Part shown: one piece after another, positions 62,688 through 64,000 of the stretch
Numbering within the stretch: position 1 is the first letter of the stretch
Layout: each line of letters starts with the position of its first letter
Source: Bursaphelenchus xylophilus
Taxonomy: Eukaryota > Nematoda > Chromadorea > Rhabditida > Aphelenchoididae
Direction of reading: 5' to 3'
Length of the DNA stretch: 64,000 bases
Assembly: GCA_904066235.2 (NCBI GenBank)
Contig: CAJFCV020000003.1
Span: 1,860,001-1,924,000, forward strand
Notes under the pieces: model-generated
Seen by the model: only the letters and a program-made list of their open reading frames with translations
Databases searched by the model: none
What the model was told of the DNA's origin: nothing
Program-made: the position numbers and the translations under genes

Positions 62688-62880
62688 GTCCGTTCGCAAA
62701 GTCGCTTGATTCATTTTTGGCGTTTGCACTGTTCGAAAAAACTCAGGGTGCGAGCGACAGCCCAAAAAAGCCTTTTGCACGGTGCAAAAAGCAACAAATT
62801 GCACAGTGCAAAGAGAAATTTTATTTTTGCACAGCGCATGTCGCGAAACTCACTCCAGCGACTTTACGAACGGACTAGTA
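62688..62880. mobile_element. AGTCCGT-family element, complete (left partner of an inverted pair)
   Basis: Ends AGTCCGTTCGCAAAGTCGCT and the inverse AGCGACTTTACGAACGGACT; four GCACNGTGC-type palindromes inside. Confidence 0.85.
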
Positions 62881-62943
62881 GATCGAAAAGCAAGGTCTAG
62901 TACACCCAAAGGGCCACATAGTAATCTAGCAAGTTGAATTTGT

Positions 62944-63108
62944 ACTAGTCCGTTCGTAAAGTCGCTGGAGTGATTTTTGCGACATGCACTGTGCAAAAAC
63001 AAAAGTTCAATTTGCACTGTGCAATTTCTCGCTTTTTGCACCGTGCAATAGGTTTTTTTGGGCCGTCGCTTGGGCTCTGACTTTTTCTGCACAGTTCAAG
63101 CTTCAGCT
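62944..63108. mobile_element. AGTCCGT-family element, inverted partner
   Basis: Begins ACTAGTCCGTTCGTAAAGTC, then GCGACATGCACTGTGCAAAA, in the opposite orientation to 62688-62880, 63 bp away. The far end is eroded after TTTCTGCACAGTTC. Confidence 0.8.
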
Positions 63109-63850
63109 GAGATATTCAAAGTTCTTTAGATCTCACAAAAATGAGTTTTTTGTAACCTCGAATCTTTTAAGTCATCTTTTTGGGAATATGCAAATTCGCA
63201 CGCGAAGTCGTGACATCACATTTCTTTCGTATTTTACCCTCAAACTTGTAATTTATCCTTCAACATGCGTAGCTGCTGATCCGAAACGCTCTGTCCAACT
63301 GCCACTTATCCACCTTATCCCCCCACCTCTTCGCAAAAGAACATTCCCCCCTTCGAACATTCGCGTCGTCTTGTCAGCACAGCACGCTTGGCCGGCTGGA
63401 TGGGCGGAGGGGTTAAGGTGTTTGTCCCGACAAACAGCGCCCCGCCCGATCCTTGACAAGCAGGATCAGCGGGGATTCAGCGCCCTCGACCCTTCCTAAT
63501 TATAACGCAGTTTTAAGTGGGCTTTTTGCGGTCGAAATTTTCGTTCGGGGTGTGGCCAACGGAACGGCCGCGGAGAGTGGAGTCTGCAATGAAATTCAAG
63601 CGTAATTTTGAATGGGCTATTCTGCAAAGCCAGGAGCAAAACTGAGGTTAAAAATCAAGGAGTTTGGAAGCTTCTAGAGGCCATTACAAACCCTTTACTT
63701 TTAAGTGGTACTAACCCTAAAGTAATATCGAGAAATCATCCAATTCTACTTTTTTATCACCTTGTATTAAAATCGCTGCATTCGCGTATTGTTCATTATT
63801 AAATTTACTTCATTTTCATTACACATTTAATAATTTTCTTCTATTTTCAG
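63109..63850. other. Unique DNA, probable intron before the 63851 exon
   Basis: No repeats recognised. Open frames near 63250-63500 occur on both strands in a GC-richer patch without splice support. The last 60 bp are T-rich and lead into a strong acceptor. Confidence 0.35.
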
Positions 63851-63934
63851 CCTCCGATATTATCCATGAAAGCTCAAGACCCTGGATTTCCAAAAAATCC
63901 CATTTTTGAATTTCGCCGCAGGGTTTTTGGATAA
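63851..63934 (+). CDS. Terminal exon candidate, unidentified
   Basis: The acceptor TTTTCTTCTATTTTCAG is the best in the window. In phase 0 it opens 27 codons (PPILSMKAQDPGFPKNPIF, then EFRRRVFG) to TAA. Starting two bases later a second frame is open for 18 codons (SDIIHESSRPWISKKSHF). The exon could continue past a non-obvious donor near the window edge. Product unknown. Confidence 0.4.
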   Translation, partial: PPILSMKAQDPGFPKNPIFEFRRRVFG

Positions 63935-64000
63935 CTCTTGATTCGGATCAAAGCTAATGACTTGTTCTATAATTGTCATTAAAATTTTCGTCCTTTCTTA

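Overview
This is animal (eukaryotic) DNA, about 60% A+T. It has no bacterial-style operons, no long open frames and no rRNA. Exon candidates are short, often have high third-position GC, and carry spliceosomal signals. Several acceptors end in TTTTCAG or TTTGCAG (near 97, 5905, 51405, 63850), and MITE-type repeats are extremely dense; a nematode or similar invertebrate fits best, but I cannot name the species. The window looks like gene-poor or intronic sequence in which a few small exons survive among many mobile-element insertions.

Layout. 0-1 kb: the best gene evidence, minus-strand exons at 523-700 and 1-96 that join in frame and run off the left edge. 1.3-6.8 kb: mostly unique A+T-rich DNA with a 125 bp-TIR transposon (1861-2209) and plus-strand exon candidates at 5906-6052 and 6308-6809. 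7-15 kb: MITEs, a field of TGTCATNATGACA palindromes (8.0-11.9 kb), and two copies of a transposon carrying a variable 21 bp tandem array. 15-32 kb: MITE clusters, a 175 bp tandem duplication (22.8-23.16 kb), a TTTGCGGGCAGCC-rich element (27.1-27.6 kb) and scattered plus-strand exon candidates. 32-47 kb: 450 bp palindromic elements, a 3 bp-TSD transposon family (one copy holding a tRNA-like block), a MITE cluster at 39.5-40.5 kb that ends beside a minus-strand exon (40506-40883), and nested insertions. 47-64 kb: more MITEs, exon candidates at 51.4, 53.1, 54.5, 55.7 and 62.1-62.5 kb, a long inverted pair at 62.69-63.11 kb, and an exon with an excellent acceptor at 63851.

The dominant component is one MITE family with ends reading TCAGTCTGTCGGGAAAATAA, with about 60 complete or broken copies in three subfamilies. 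At least seven further inverted-repeat families are present, several nested in one another, which exposes empty sites and target-site duplications. No transposase gene was recognised, so all look non-autonomous. I found no gene whose product I can name. All exon calls rest on reading frame, splice motif and phase and are provisional; several islands are open on both strands, and I note this in each case.
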